Below are positions 41,755 to 53,708 of a stretch of 64,000 nt of DNA, in pieces. The DNA lies in NCBI GenBank assembly GCA_037953745.1, contig JBAKBP010001409.1, forward strand, positions 150,644 through 214,643. Direction: 5' to 3'. The DNA is from Lithodes maja (Eukaryota > Arthropoda > Malacostraca > Decapoda > Lithodidae). The notes beneath the pieces are model-generated. The model did no database searches. It was not told where the DNA came from and saw only the letters and a program-made list of their open reading frames with translations. A program made the translations under genes and the position numbers. Within the stretch, counting starts at the first letter, position 1. Every line of letters starts with the position of its first letter.

Positions 41755-43865
41755 TTTATTAGATTCCTTTCCTTTATTCGTGCGAGTCTGATTTTACGTT
41801 ACAGTTACCTGAAGTAATTATTCCTTATTACTGTAAAAATAGCCATTCGGCTAAAGTTAACTTCACTACGCGTTCTGTGAGTTGTATTTTATCTATTATC
41901 AATTACGCCCTGATTTTGGCGATTCTGATTTACGTTATAGTTCCGGGAGCTAACCACTCCTCATTACTATATAAACAGGTTCTTTTAGCTAATTTTATTT
42001 CACTACACGTTCTGTGAAACTTAAATTCCTCGATTCAAGTGTTGTCTCTACCACGTGTTTCGACTAAGAATTATTTTATAATAGTTTTGCTATATCCTTC
42101 TTTGTATATCTAGCTTTACACTTTGAAGTCAAGTAATATTTGCTACAACTAGGATTAAAGTAAATTTTACTCACTACCATCCTAGACTCAGTTTTACATA
42201 TTTACATTAATAATTATTTATTCAGTCTATCAGTGGACCTGACCTACCCACGCGGATGCGGTATCTTTGATGCTAATACCTGTTGACCCAGTATCGCACT
42301 AACCAGTCGTAGCCTTGTCCCTTCTACTACCTGGGACAAACAAAACCTGTTTGACTACGCTATATACCTCTCTGTGTGTACTTGTTTTCAGATATATATT
42401 GTCATTATATATAGGTTTTATGTTGTGTCTTATTGTGTATATATGTATTCTGTATGTTATTTCTCTATAAATTGTGAGATGACAATGAGCCTTATTTAAT
42501 ATTATCAAGTATCTAAACAGGGAATTAGGTGAATATACCTAAGCTCCGGATGTTTAACAATTGTAATTAGCTATTAAGGAATAAAATATGTGTACCTAAA
42601 TTGTGTATTCATTGTCGTTGGTGGAGATAAAGTAAATCAAATATTTATTACATTGAAGCTAGTTATGTTCCTGTCGAATGATCTCAAGTTCTGAGTTTCC
42701 TAAATGAGGAATAATACAGACATATACAAGCGAGTTGGATTGCAACGTCGCATAACACTAATAGTTGTTATAAATACTGGTGGTTCAAACATGTGATCGG
42801 GCCGCAGTGTAGCTGGGGGTTGGGTGGTGGAAATTATTTAAATTGTTATCGCCTATTTTTCTTTTGAGCATGGAGGTTACATTTAAGGATCGGTCAGAGT
42901 TTTTGCCAGTACGAGTGTAGATGTTGTTGGGGACACTACAAGCTTGGGAAGACACTTTACTGGTAAGATAATTAGAAATCGGGATAGTTTGCCTTGGAGT
43001 TATTTTTAGTGGAACATTGACGTGTGAAGTTATTTGAGATTATCAGATATTTGGGAATGTTTTGGTTAAGGGTTATTTTATTATTTAGGGGTTGGGGAGC
43101 GGTTGGCTGTTACCCTGGAGAGGCATCGAGCTGTAGTTGCTGCCAGCCGGGGTAGGTGTTTTAATAATCCTGGTTTGCATTGTTTAATAATTTATATTGT
43201 GTTCACGAGAAGTGATGATTGCACTATCTATAATGTGGCTTGTGGATGATGTGGTGATAATCTACAGCTGTTTATGTAAGGTGGTGTATAGTTACAGGAA
43301 TATTTACAATTTTTTTTTTTTTTAATTGCTTAATGTATTCAGTATTTCATGAATGTGGGATGTCGAATCGTTCAGAGATTTTCACTACTTCCTTGTAACT
43401 CATAGTAAGAAAACTACGTAACATACCAGAAATGAGTGACTAGTGCGGTTGGTGATCTATTCTAATTGTAAACTGAGATGCGACGAGAGGAGAATGAGCC
43501 AACACCTCGTCTCCCGCCATCAACAACCTCAGCCCCCACTTCAACCTCGCCGTCTTGTATTGCGAGCATACGAGAAGGCAATAGTTGTAATACCAGAGGG
43601 CAGCAACATGGCAGCAAACGGCGTCGAAAACGAGATGGCGGACCACCACACCTGGGGCGCGTTCAAGAGCAAGACTTCAGTTTCTGCTACAGTTTCTGTA
43701 GCGCGAATTGGGGCCTATTGAATGATTTTGATGCCTCTTCCGCATTACACAAACAAACTGGGTGGTTGCCATGGTTACGTTTATACCAGCGTCTTCGTTT
43801 GATGCTCAAAACAACGACAATGAACATTCTTTACATCTAAACAAATGCTAGGATATTTATCCTGA
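41755..43865. other. Unassigned sequence, possible host DNA with old LTR-like pieces
   Basis: No supported gene. 42560-42760 weakly resembles 36540-36740. The sequence ACTGGTGGTTCAAACATGTGATCGGGC near 42776 looks like a primer-binding region of an LTR element to my eye, but no LTR pair is established. Overlapping frames at 43443-43840, Pro/Ser-rich at the start, have no recognised domain. Confidence 0.35.
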
Positions 43866-43877
43866 AATATCCATAAG

Positions 43878-44208
43878 TTGTTGTTGTTGTTGTTGTTCCC
43901 CAAGCTGCCTGGCCGAACAGCCCCAAGGCCCCAAGTAAGGCCAAGGCCATAAACGAGCGACCCCACAGAACCCTCCCTGCCGACCACAATAAAGCCTGGG
44001 TGACCGAAGCCACTCCATGGCGGGGGGCTGAGAGGGTGCGTAAACGCCCGGGAAACCAAAGCCCCACCCAGGGCCCTGTGCCCCTCAGCAATTATGAAGA
44101 GAAAGTTGAGGGGCAAAGGAATAATGTGACGCTTTAGCTTCCAATCTTGGTAGATTGGGAGGTCAATCCACGGAAGAGACGCCGTCACTCGAGATCTAGA
44201 AAATATAT
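43878..44208 (-). mobile_element. (CAA)n-tailed short retroposon, monomer
   Basis: 331 bases with a perfect 12-bp duplication AATATCCATAAG (43866-43877 and 44209-44220). In the minus direction it ends CTGTTCGGCCAGGCAGCTTG then (CAA)n, like the LINE at 33445-35695. The body is shared with the dimer at 50916-51878. No pol III boxes seen. Confidence 0.85.
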
Positions 44209-44760
44209 AATATCCATAAGTATTAAATTATAGCGTCTCATTGGCCTAAAATACATATAAATATTTATTAGTAACCATATTTTTGTTATTACATTCTATA
44301 ATAAAGTACAGTCGGCCCTCGGGTAATGCGGCTTTAGGTTCTGCGGTTTTGTTCTAACATGGGTACCCCAAATGTGCCGAGTCAGCATCTAACACGCTTT
44401 GTTTATGTAGCGCTCGTGGCGGGTGGCGGCTGGTCGGCATCTCTCGGCCTGTGACGGCAGACTCATCAGACCCGTATATACCGGCGTGTATAAGACACAT
44501 TTATAAACCTCCAAAACCCTCCAAAACCATGGATAGCCTTATACGACGAATATACTTTCAATGCAAGTTAATTTGAAACACCGAGATTTATCAGCTGATT
44601 TACCGAGTGACCGAAATCGTGTGTGTTATTGTTGAGTCAGTTTGTGTGTGTGTGTGTGTGTGTTGTTCTTGTGTGGCTATGTCTAAACCCGAGTTATTTC
44701 TGTATGCAATAAAATGTTATTTATAATTTACTCTATGGAATTGAATTTCTATCTATCTAT

Positions 44761-46785
44761 CTATTGTCTGACGCCGTGATCCCCGAAGGGGTGGCCACGA
44801 ACGAACCGCCCCCATGCACCTCTGTCCCCAGTCAGTCGACGCCCCTCCCCCCAACCAGCACCGCCTTCATTCATGTAGTTCCTCACTCCATCCTTCCACC
44901 TCATATTCGGTCTACCTCTCCCCCTCTGTCCCTCCACCTCGCTCTCGTACACCCTCTTAGTCATTCTCTCGCTTTCCATACGTTCCATATGGCCGAACCA
45001 TCTCAAGTTGTTCCTTTTCACACTTTCCAGCACATCTACCTCCACACCACACCTCCTTCTTACTTCCTCATTAGTCTGTCTATCCCTCCATGTAATTCCG
45101 CACGCACTCCTTAAGTAATTCATTTCCACTGCTCTCACTCTTGGTCTGAGTCTCTCAACCAACGTCCATGCTTCGCTTCCGTAAGTCAGTGTCGGGATTA
45201 CCACACTGTCATGCAAGGACTTCTTCACTTCCATACTGACCACCCTATTTCTTGTTACTGCTTTTAGCGTTCCTACAACCCTCTTCCCCTGTTGTACCCT
45301 CTCCCGCACCTCTTCATCCATAGTCCCATCTTTACTCAACACACTGCCCAGATACTTAAAAGAGTTGACGATCTCCATAGCCTGACCGTTCAGCTTCACC
45401 TCACACTCTGTGACTTCACCCCTTTCGAAGACCATAACCTTGCTCTTCCCCGTATTTACCTTCAAATTCCGTTTTTCGCACACTGTTCCAAACTCATTTA
45501 CCAGACCCTGCAACTCCCTTTCATTATCACTCATCAGAACTGTATCATCCGCAAACAGCAGTATAGGTAGCTTCCACTCAATTCCCTCCCTTTTCAGCGA
45601 TACACCAACATCCACTGCTCTTGATAGTATTTCTTTCATAACTCCATCCATATATACAGTAAACAACCACGGGGACATCATACACCCCTGTTTCAAACCA
45701 ACATTCAGGTCAAAGAACTCGCTCTGCTCACTCTCCACACGTACTGCCGCCTTTGCACCCTCATACATGCTCTTCACTGCTTTCAGCAACTTGCCCTCTA
45801 CTCCGTATATTCTAAGTACTTTCCACAAACCTTCTCTATCCACTCTGTCATAGGCCTTCTCCAAGTCCATAAAGGCAACATACACCTTTTGTTTCTTCTC
45901 CAGATACTTCTCCACAACACAATTCATTGTAAAAATCTGATCTACACATCCTCTTCCCTTCCTAAAACCTCCCTGCTCGTCGCCTATCCATTTCTCCGTT
46001 CTCACTCTCACTCTCTCAATCACTACCCTACTGTATACCTTCCCTACTACGCTTAGAAGACATATTCCTCGGTGGTTACCACACACTCCTCTTTCCCCTT
46101 TGCCCTTATATAGGGGGACTATTATGTCAGTCTTCCAGTCATCGGGTGCACTCCCCTTCTCCCATGCTAGTTTGCACATTTTCCATACCCATTCTATCAC
46201 TATCTCACCACCATACCTCAACATTTCCCCACACACTCCATCTGTTCCTGGTGCTTTCCCCAACTTCACTCTTTTCATGGCTTCCCACACTTCTGACCTC
46301 CTGATCCCCACCTCCTCCTCCACTACTTCTCTTCTTCTCCCTCCCATACCATATCCAGCTATGTTTGCTGGCTCTTCATTCCTTTCATTTAGCAACTCAC
46401 TGAAGTACTCCCTCCATCTTTCGACTCTCTCTTGCTTCTCGGCTAGCATTCTCCCATTCTTATCTTTCACACCCTTACTGTTTCCCTTGCTACCTTCCCT
46501 AACTTTCTTGACTTCTTTCCAGAACAGTTTCTTACTCTCCCTCCATTTTACACTCAGATTCCTTCCAAATTCCTCATCTACTCTTCTCTTACTTTCCTTC
46601 ACTACTCTCTTCACCACCCTCTTACTCTCCACGTACCTTGCTCGTTTCTGTCTCTCGGAATCTTCATTCCCTCTACTACCCAACCACTCTCTAATGCTTT
46701 CTTCTTTTCTTCCACAGCTATTCTTACCTCTTCTGTCCACCATGCTGTACCTTTCACTCCCCTCCCTCTTCTCCTCACTCCACAC
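44761..46785 (-). pseudogene. Reverse transcriptase of RTE-like LINE copy b, 674-codon open frame
   Basis: Runs from a connector rich in Arg/Lys/Glu through LGKAPGTDGVCGEML, WKTDIIVPLYKGKG, FRKGRGCVDQIF, FMDLEKAYDRVD, LKQGCMMSPWLF and LLFADDTVLM to WFGHMERM at the C-terminus. All catalytic motifs are kept and there is no stop. In these elements endonuclease and reverse transcriptase are one protein; here the endonuclease half lies in other frames (46611-47788), so the full protein cannot be made. The nearly identical truncated copy at 2307-3746 indicates the family was active until recently. Confidence 0.88.
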
Positions 46786-47788
46786 ACCTCCTCACATGCT
46801 GCACAGATCTCATCCTTAAACACCTTGCTCATCTCCTCCACTTCCTCCATAACTTCCAGGTCGAACCCACCTAGTCGTCTTTCCACTGCTCTCCTGTACT
46901 CCTCCCTGACTTCCTCCTCCTGCAACCTCTCCACCCTCCTCACCATTCCACCCTCCTCTCGCCTCCCTCCCGCTCCCCTCACCCACTTCTTTTGTATCCT
47001 AACCTTAGCTACCACTACATAATGATCAGACAGACCCCCTCCAATACCCCTATACACCTTAGCATCCATCACAGATTTCTTCATTCGTTCATCCACACAT
47101 ACATAATCAATCAATGACTTTCGTTCCACTCAGAAATAGAGAAATTTGCTGTCTTATCCTTCATCGTCAACATCCGTTTCCACGTATACCTGTGGATCAT
47201 TCTGTGTCGGAAGAAGGTGTTGGCTATCCACAGCCTCCTCCCCACACATACGTCCACAAGTGCACTACCATTCCCATTCACCTCTGATGGTACCCCCCAC
47301 CCTCCCACCACTCCCTCAACTTTCCTATCACCCACCTTACCATTCATATCCCCAATCAGAAATATTCTTTCGTTCTTGTCAAACTTCTCCAGGCACGCCT
47401 CCACATTCATCTAGAACTCCTCTTTCTTTCTTTCAAGTATATCCTCTGTCGGGGCATACACGCATACAATCACCCACGTTTGTATTCCTACTTTCATTCT
47501 CACCCACACAATCCTTGAACCCACAGACCCATACTCTCTTACACATTCCTTCCATTTGCTACTTACAAACAAACATGCACCTTCTCTCGCTGTTCCTTCA
47601 CTCCCTCCAGCACACACACCCATTCCACACTCCCACTCTCTCACATCTGAACCTTTCCATTTGGTCTCTGTCATTCCACATACATCCAGCCTGGCATTCA
47701 CTAACACTTCCAGAACCTCTCTCTCTTTTGTGCCATCATTCATGCCACTAACATTCCATGTAGCCATTCTCAGAATATCCGAAGGCAT
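46611..47788 (-). pseudogene. Endonuclease region of RTE-like LINE copy b
   Basis: Starts RMATWNVSGMNDG with MTETKWKG (catalytic Glu), VCVYAPTED, FLIGDMNGKVGD and LSDHYVVV, the AP-endonuclease pattern of RTE-type LINEs often misnamed craniofacial development protein 2-like. A TAG at 47411-47413 interrupts the frame between KKEEF and MNVEA; frameshifts follow near 47120 and about 46720. It would nick the target DNA to prime reverse transcription. Confidence 0.85.
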
Positions 47789-48421
47789 GTCCTTAGTCGG
47801 TCGTGGTTCGTCAACGTTGGTTTCGTCCGCATCCGAGGCTGTTCGTTCGTTTTTTTTTTTGCTTAGATATTTTTTCCGGGTGGGGGTCGCAAGCCCACCG
47901 ACCCAACCTCTTTAGTCGCCTCTTATGACACGCAGAAGGCACGTGGGGCATATTCTATTCCCTAACCCCCAGGGGGAATTTAATTTTACCAAATAATATT
48001 TATAATAGTAAAAGCCAAAGAAAAATACATTAAACTATAATTCTAATGAAGGCGGTAGATTGTTGGCAAGTTTAGCCAAGCTGCCGCTGCCTGCCTCACA
48101 CGCAGACGACATGTGGTTTGTTATTGTTGTACTACAGCTGAGCAGCATTGTTTTCGTGTCAAATAAATGGCATTTCATAGTACCAATGGTCTTAATTGGA
48201 TATATTATTGACCCCTAGTATGAAGGTATGTTGCCAACGTAATAATACTGACAAATAAATAGATAAATCGGGTGGTAAATGGTAAAAAAAAGGGGACTTT
48301 GGGAAAGTGGCCAGAACGAATGGAATTTTTCCCATATAACCTTTGCTTTATGTAACGCGTGTTTGCCTAACACGGCCTTGGGCCAGTACGATATAGCCGC
48401 GTTACCCAAGGGTGGACTGTA

Positions 48422-49035
48422 TAGCCTATATGAAAGAAAGCAAATTCGTTCATAAAATTTGTCATATGTTATTTTCGTCCGCCACTTCAATACATGCGGA
48501 TCCTCTACACCTCTTATCGTATATTTGTATCAATATTTTGATTGAAATTTTAATATAAATGTTTTAAAGTAAATAATAACACATACTAATATGAATATTC
48601 GATATTTTTAAGTTATTTGATGTGTATATGGTCAAGAGTAATTCGTCTGCTATAAAAAATAGCGCTAAAGACAAATTCTAAAGATGTATTGTCTGTGCGC
48701 CTCACGGTGTCACTCCTCAAAAGGCTGGGAGCTGGCCAACTGGGAGCTAAAATTAGTGCTCTTGAACGCGCTCCAGGTAGCGAGCGTATCCAGATACGTA
48801 GCGGAAGAAGGCTCGAGAGAAAATGTACCGGACACGGGAAACCATTTAAATCTGCCAAAACAAAAGCCTGCAGATTCACCAGAAAACACCCATTCCCTCA
48901 CCACGACTGTAACTCACGCCCAAGATACACTAAAGTCCGCCTACACATCCGACCTAAGGGCGTGTACCCAGAGAAACAACAAGAAACAGGGTATCTCACC
49001 TCGCTCCCCACATAAACAGCAAAAATGTAAGGACA
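48422..49035. other. Unassigned sequence
   Basis: AT-rich to about 48660. From 48689 a 108-codon frame (MSVRLTVSLLKRLGAG) is Arg/Lys/His-rich with no domain I recognise and shares DNA with other frames, so I do not call it a gene. The BEL/Pao relic begins near 49036. Confidence 0.4.
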
Positions 49036-50905
49036 ATGTAAGGACTTGCAACATCCAAGGGATCAATGGGCCACAGAAACCTAGTAGCATCCCTATCCTT
49101 CTCACTCAACCCCACCATGAGAAATGCTTTCTCAATATCACTCACCCAGGCAAATTGATGGCATCTAAAGCGTAGAAGTACCTGGGTGAGGTCAGCCACT
49201 AGCGATGGACCTGTATGGAGACAGTCATTCAGACCGAACGCCTTCTCGTCCATCCTAGCCGAAGAGTCAAACACTATCCGTACAGGCGTAGTAACACTAT
49301 CCTTAGTAATACCATGGTGAGCTAAGTAGTGAATGGGATGACCAGCTTGATTCCTGTTTTCTACCCTTTCAATAAACCCCCTTTCTATCTGATTATCCAG
49401 AACCTTTGTATACTGTTGACAGTAGTTGGGATCTTTTATAAATTTATGCTGCAAGCCTCTCATTCTGCCCAGGGCTAACTTAAAGTTATCAGGTAATTTA
49501 TCTATGTTATCTCTCCACGGCAGTTCCACTATATACTGTCCCTCTGCTTCGGAATACTGTACCGTTTCAGAAAATCTATTTAAGACTCTCTCCCCACCCT
49601 TACCAGTCTCATTAGGACTTATACCAATATGGTCCAAGTCCCATAGAGCTGTCAGATCCTTTAATTCTGGAGATTTACTGCCAATATCTTCCTGTATCTC
49701 CACTAAAGGGTCTACTGCTAACTTAAGAACAGTGACTAACTCTACATGGGTCTCTTCTATATCTGACTGATAAGTGCCACTCAGTGCATAACCATAAATT
49801 GTGGGTAACATAACTATACTTCCTTCCCTGACATAGCCTGAATGTACAAAGTGGTAATAAAAGTCCGGCCCAATCAGTAACCCTATCATATCTCCACCAG
49901 TGATACCTGGATCGGCTAATTTGTAACCCCGAGCCCTGATAGCATTTACCTCCATCTCTAATCCTCTCCCTGGTTTGTATACTGGTAACTCCTCCACCAC
50001 AATGGCCCTCAATTTACACACCCTTCTTCTGTGATGATAGGTTAACTCTACTATTTCATACTCAGTACTACCAAGTGAGCCAGTAAATCCCTGGAGCCTT
50101 AGCTGTTCCTTACTGACCCAAACGTAATCAAGCTGCGATAAAGCAGAGCGCAAGATGAAGGTACGCTGCGAACATTGGTCCAACAAAGCTCTTACTTTAC
50201 TGGTATGACCGTTTCTGTCGGTCAAGGGAATCTGGATGGTAGGCAACAACACTGCATTACGGCCCGAAGCCACAGCCATGGTCACTGTTGGTTCAGGGGG
50301 TACTGGTTGTCCAGTTTGTTCAAGGCGTGGCGTCGGACACAAATAATTAAAATGTTTCTGTTGGCAGAATCGGCACGGCCAAATTTTAGGGTTAGTACAC
50401 CTCTGGCTGCCATGTTCTGACGACAGGCACCCGACGCACAATTTCAACTGCCTTGCTCTATTGGCCTTGGCGGGACTGTTCTTGTATTTTGCACACTTTG
50501 CCCAAAAATGTCCTGTCTTTAAACACAACTTACATCCATACTTCTGCTTGGTATCGGGTTTCTGATACACCGCATATGCTGCTGTGGCGGTCGCCCCAAA
50601 CTGTTCTAGTGGATTATGTCTACTTTCTAGATTGCACACTTCAGTCTTAAACACACGAACATATTCATCCACATCCAGCCAGTTGTCTTTTAATTCACGC
50701 TTAATCACTTCAGAGAGTGCACTAGGAAGTTTATTATGCAACAGTACTGCGCACATTTCACTTACTGTTACATTCATAGAGCGTAATGACTCTAACGCAC
50801 ACTCAAATGACGCGGAAAAATCTTTCAGAGCACTGACCTCCTGGCTAGGATGCGGGAGATTACACAGTTTCGCTATGTGAGCTGCTTTGATGCGATTCTT
50901 TTGAC
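49036..50905 (-). pseudogene. BEL/Pao gag C-terminus, protease and start of reverse transcriptase
   Basis: Begins with SYGQKNRIKAAHIAKL, continues through a CCHC knuckle (CKLC-x4-H-x4-C in KTGHFWAKC) and a second Cys cluster, then the aspartic protease region VRALLDQCSQRTFI, where the family usually has DSGSQ, so the Asp is kept but the next residues differ. The reverse transcriptase follows with VRIVFDSSARM, LNDCLHTGPSL and the motif A region WVSDIEKAFLMV. Motif C (YVDD), RNase H and integrase are absent because of truncation. The upstream part of the open frame (50906-51131) comes from the inserted repeat. Confidence 0.85.
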
Positions 50906-50915
50906 CATAACTGTT

Positions 50916-51878
50916 GTTGTTGTTGTTGTTGTTGTTCCCCAAGCTGCCTGGCCGAACAGCCCCAAGGCCCCGAGCAATTCCAAGGCCATAACCGAGCGCC
51001 CCCACAGAACCCTCCCTGCCGACCACAATAAAGCCTGGGTGACCGAAGCCACTCCATGGCGGGGAGCTGAGGAGGGTGCAGAAACGCCCGGGAAACCAAA
51101 GCCCCACCCAGGGCCCTGTGCCCCTCAGCAATTATGGAGAGAAAGTTGAGGGGCAAGGGAAAAATGTGACGCTTTGGCTTCCAATCTTGGTAGATTGGGA
51201 GGTCAATCCACGGAAAAGACGCCGTCACTTGAGATCTAGAAAATATATAAGTTAAAGGAACAGTCAGAGTAAGCTATGGGTATGGCAGAGATCGCTCAGT
51301 TCTCACTCTGATAGACCAGCCCATCACCACATGACTAGAACCCAATCCTCTCAGCATCAGCTAGGAAAGGCCCTAGAAAGCCGCCTTTGGCGGGGGGATA
51401 GCTCCCCTATTTCAACCCCTTTCGGGGTCGGGCACCCGCCAGCTTGTGAGTTGTTGTTGTTGTTGTTCCCCAGGCTGTCTGGCCGAACAGCCCCAAGGTC
51501 TCGAGCAAGGCCAAGGCCATAAACAAGCGCCCCCACAAAATCCTCCCTGCTTACCACTAACTAAGCCCGGGTGACCGAAGCCACTCCAAGGCAGGGAGCT
51601 GAGGAGGGTGCGGAAACGCTCGGGAAACCAAAGCCCCACCCAAGGCCCTGTGCCCCTCAGCAATTATGAAGGGAAAGTTGAGGGGTAAGGGAAAAATGTG
51701 ACGCTTTGGCTCCCAATCTGCCAACTTCTAGGTTGGCAGTAGGGAGGTCAATCCACGGAATAGACGCCGCCACTTGAGATCTAGAAGATATATAAGTAAA
51801 AGGAACAGTCAGAGTAGGCTATGGGTATGGCAGAGATCGCTCAGTTCTCACTCGGATAGACCAGCCCATCACCACTTT
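50916..51878 (-). mobile_element. (CAA)n-tailed short retroposon, dimer, inserted in BEL/Pao gag
   Basis: Flanked by a perfect 10-bp duplication CATAACTGTT (50906-50915 and 51879-51888), so both units entered as one. Each unit in the minus direction starts GTGGTGATGGGCTGGTCTAT, contains GGTGGGGCTTTGGTTTCCCG and ends GGCCAGGCAGCTTGGGGAAC or similar plus (CAA)n. Units are joined by about 118 bases (51331-51448) that are not in the monomer at 43878. Confidence 0.85.
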
Positions 51879-51888
51879 CATAACTGTT

Positions 51889-52449
51889 TTTCAGTATAGT
51901 GACCGCTGGTTCATAACTTGCAGCGACCAAACTAAACCCACTAACAATTTGTAGAGCCTCACCACTAAGTTGTCCCTTTAGATACGTAAATTTCTGAATG
52001 TCAGTTAAGTCTGTTTGGGAGTGAACACTACAATCAAAGAGCTCCCAGAAACCCACCCACTGTGTTGGATCCCCGTCAAAAACTGGCAACTTCAGGGAGG
52101 GTAACTTAATACCCTTCTGTTTCCTACTTGCTGCACTATCATGAGATCTACCAGTAGTGGTTGTCTGTAGAGCACTATCTAACTCAGCTAACTGACTGTT
52201 TACTTGATTAACATACTGCATATCGTTCACCATCTCCTCCTCTAACTGATCATCTGAATATAAGCTATACAACTCTACGTTATACGACTCGATATCAGCT
52301 AGGGCCTTTTCTAAAGTGATTTTCACACCCTTTACATCATGCAGTGTAGTAGCATGTTCAATAAATTCAGACAGATTAGAGGTAAGCTTAGTAATCCCTC
52401 CCTTCTTGGCGGCCCTGAACCGCCGCAATGACTTTATTTTCTCCTCCAT
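51889..52449 (-). pseudogene. BEL/Pao gag N-terminal part
   Basis: Starts MEEKIKSLRRFRAAKKGGI and carries a coiled, acidic region, then KLPSLKLPVFDGDPTQWVGFW, SQTDLTDIQKFTYLKGQLSGEA and ILKNSYE, the pattern of the DUF1759-type gag of BEL/Pao elements. It assembles the particle. The frame breaks at the inserted dimer and resumes at 50905 with the duplicated target residues. Confidence 0.85.
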
Positions 52450-53708
52450 TCTTAAAATATTTACGGTAACTAAAGCTTAAGGAACAACAATACTAATCGT
52501 CACTGTAGGCTAACCTATTCTAATCTATTCTAAGCCTAGGCTAACCTACTTACATTGATGACGACAGCAACCAAGCAAATTGAAGCATGCAGATCGCGTG
52601 CCCCCTGTGAGTTTACAAATGATCAAAGAAAAGGAAAATTACCCTATGTCATATTACTCTACTTTACAATATTTACTTTATTATATTAAATTTTAACAAA
52701 TTACAAAGTTAATGCCTGAAAAAGAAAGGAAAAGAAAGAGAAAGAAGGATCACGACTCCTCTGAAGGAGGAACAGCCGCAGCCGTCGTCATAGTCTTTAG
52801 ATCTAGCCTATTGCGTCGACTGCTCCTCCTCGTCCTTGTCCTTCTCCTCAAAGAAGGCACGCGCTCTGTCCAATAGCCTATCTAACACCTTCCGGCTCCC
52901 TGGCGCATCTAACCCAGGCTGAGGTCTGCCTGACAGTGTCCACCCTTGCCCCTGGTCTATAGAACTGCTTAACAAAAAAAAGCAGGGCACTGCACTGGAC
53001 GGTCCAGCGGAAAATCCCGGACATATGCGCCCCTCAACATTTGTCCACTGGATCGCCCAGCTCTACACAAAGGCAGACAAGTCAGGCATAATACCCCCCC
53101 AATTCTTATCAATATATAACAGATGGCCCAGTATCCTGGTCACACGGCACCAATTATATCCTGTTTATTATTCCTAGGGGGTAGAGGAGAAACGGATATA
53201 AATTAAATAATTAAACCTGGAAAGATGAATTGGCCTAGGCTATAAAAATGATACCGGGTCGGCGTTTGACTTACTTGTAAACATGTATGTGTAGGTTATC
53301 TGTGGTAGTCCCAGTAATATCTATGAAGTACTTCTAGTATTAAAGGAACTTAGCTGTGATGCAAAGAGTGTCGATTAGGTGATGGACATGTCGGGAGGCA
53401 AATATCAGGGAAGTTTTGTTGTTATGTGGCAGCAGCTGGCGGTCTGTCTTGGCGGGGTGAAGTCTGTGTGAAGTGTGTCCTGATATTCCCTTTTATCGTG
53501 ACAATATAAAATATATTTAAGGGTTCTATATTGTCCCCCGTGATTAAATAATAAGGGAAAATAAACTAAGATATAATTGGTGCAACCACAGTAATATCTA
53601 TCCACAAAGATAAATAAAGTAATGGGTATAAACAAAAAGGAACCAGCTGTCGTGAACCCGGGAAATTCAAACTACGGTATATATACCAGCTAGGATTCAC
53701 GACAACTT
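52450..53708. other. Unassigned sequence
   Basis: No supported gene. A 60-codon minus-strand frame at 52808-52990 (ends FFEEKDKDEEEQSTQ) is unrecognised. A foldback AGCTGTCGTGAACCC / GGATTCACGACAACT lies at 53645-53659 and 53693-53707, just before the LINE; it may be the end of an unidentified element. Confidence 0.4.

Larger units (their letters stand above)
44749..47974 (-). mobile_element. RTE-like LINE, near full length (copy b)
   Basis: The 3' tail (TAGA)n lies at 44749-44765 and the 5' end near 47974 (CCCTGGGGGTTAGGG). The flanks GGAATTGAATTT (44737-44748) and GGAATTTAATTT (47975-47986) make a 12-bp duplication with one mismatch. It carries endonuclease and reverse transcriptase with one stop and two frameshifts. 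Confidence 0.88.
44309..48419. mobile_element. pogo/Tigger-like DNA transposon (non-autonomous) holding an RTE-like LINE
   Basis: Inverted ends CAGTCGGCCCTCGGGTAATG and CAGTCCACCCTTGGGTAACG (the latter reading inward from 48419), about 25 bases with four mismatches, flanked by TA at 44307-44308 and 48420-48421. These ends resemble pogo/Tigger members of the Tc1/mariner group. Without the LINE it is about 0.9 kb and shows no transposase. A (TG)n run is at 44646-44665. Confidence 0.75.
49036..52449 (-). mobile_element. BEL/Pao retrotransposon relic, truncated in the reverse transcriptase
   Basis: A minus-strand gag-protease-reverse transcriptase segment split by a short-repeat dimer at 50916-51878. 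It stops abruptly at about 49036 after LWPIDPLDVAS. No long terminal repeat was identified on either side, so only an internal segment is supported. Confidence 0.82.

Noticed and set aside
43443..43840. Arg/Pro/Ser-rich frames as a host gene
   Set aside because: Overlapping frames of similar quality and no recognisable domain; left as unassigned.
48689..49175. Two overlapping plus-strand frames of 108 and 163 codons
   Set aside because: They overlap each other in different frames and run over the BEL/Pao relic; no domain seen.
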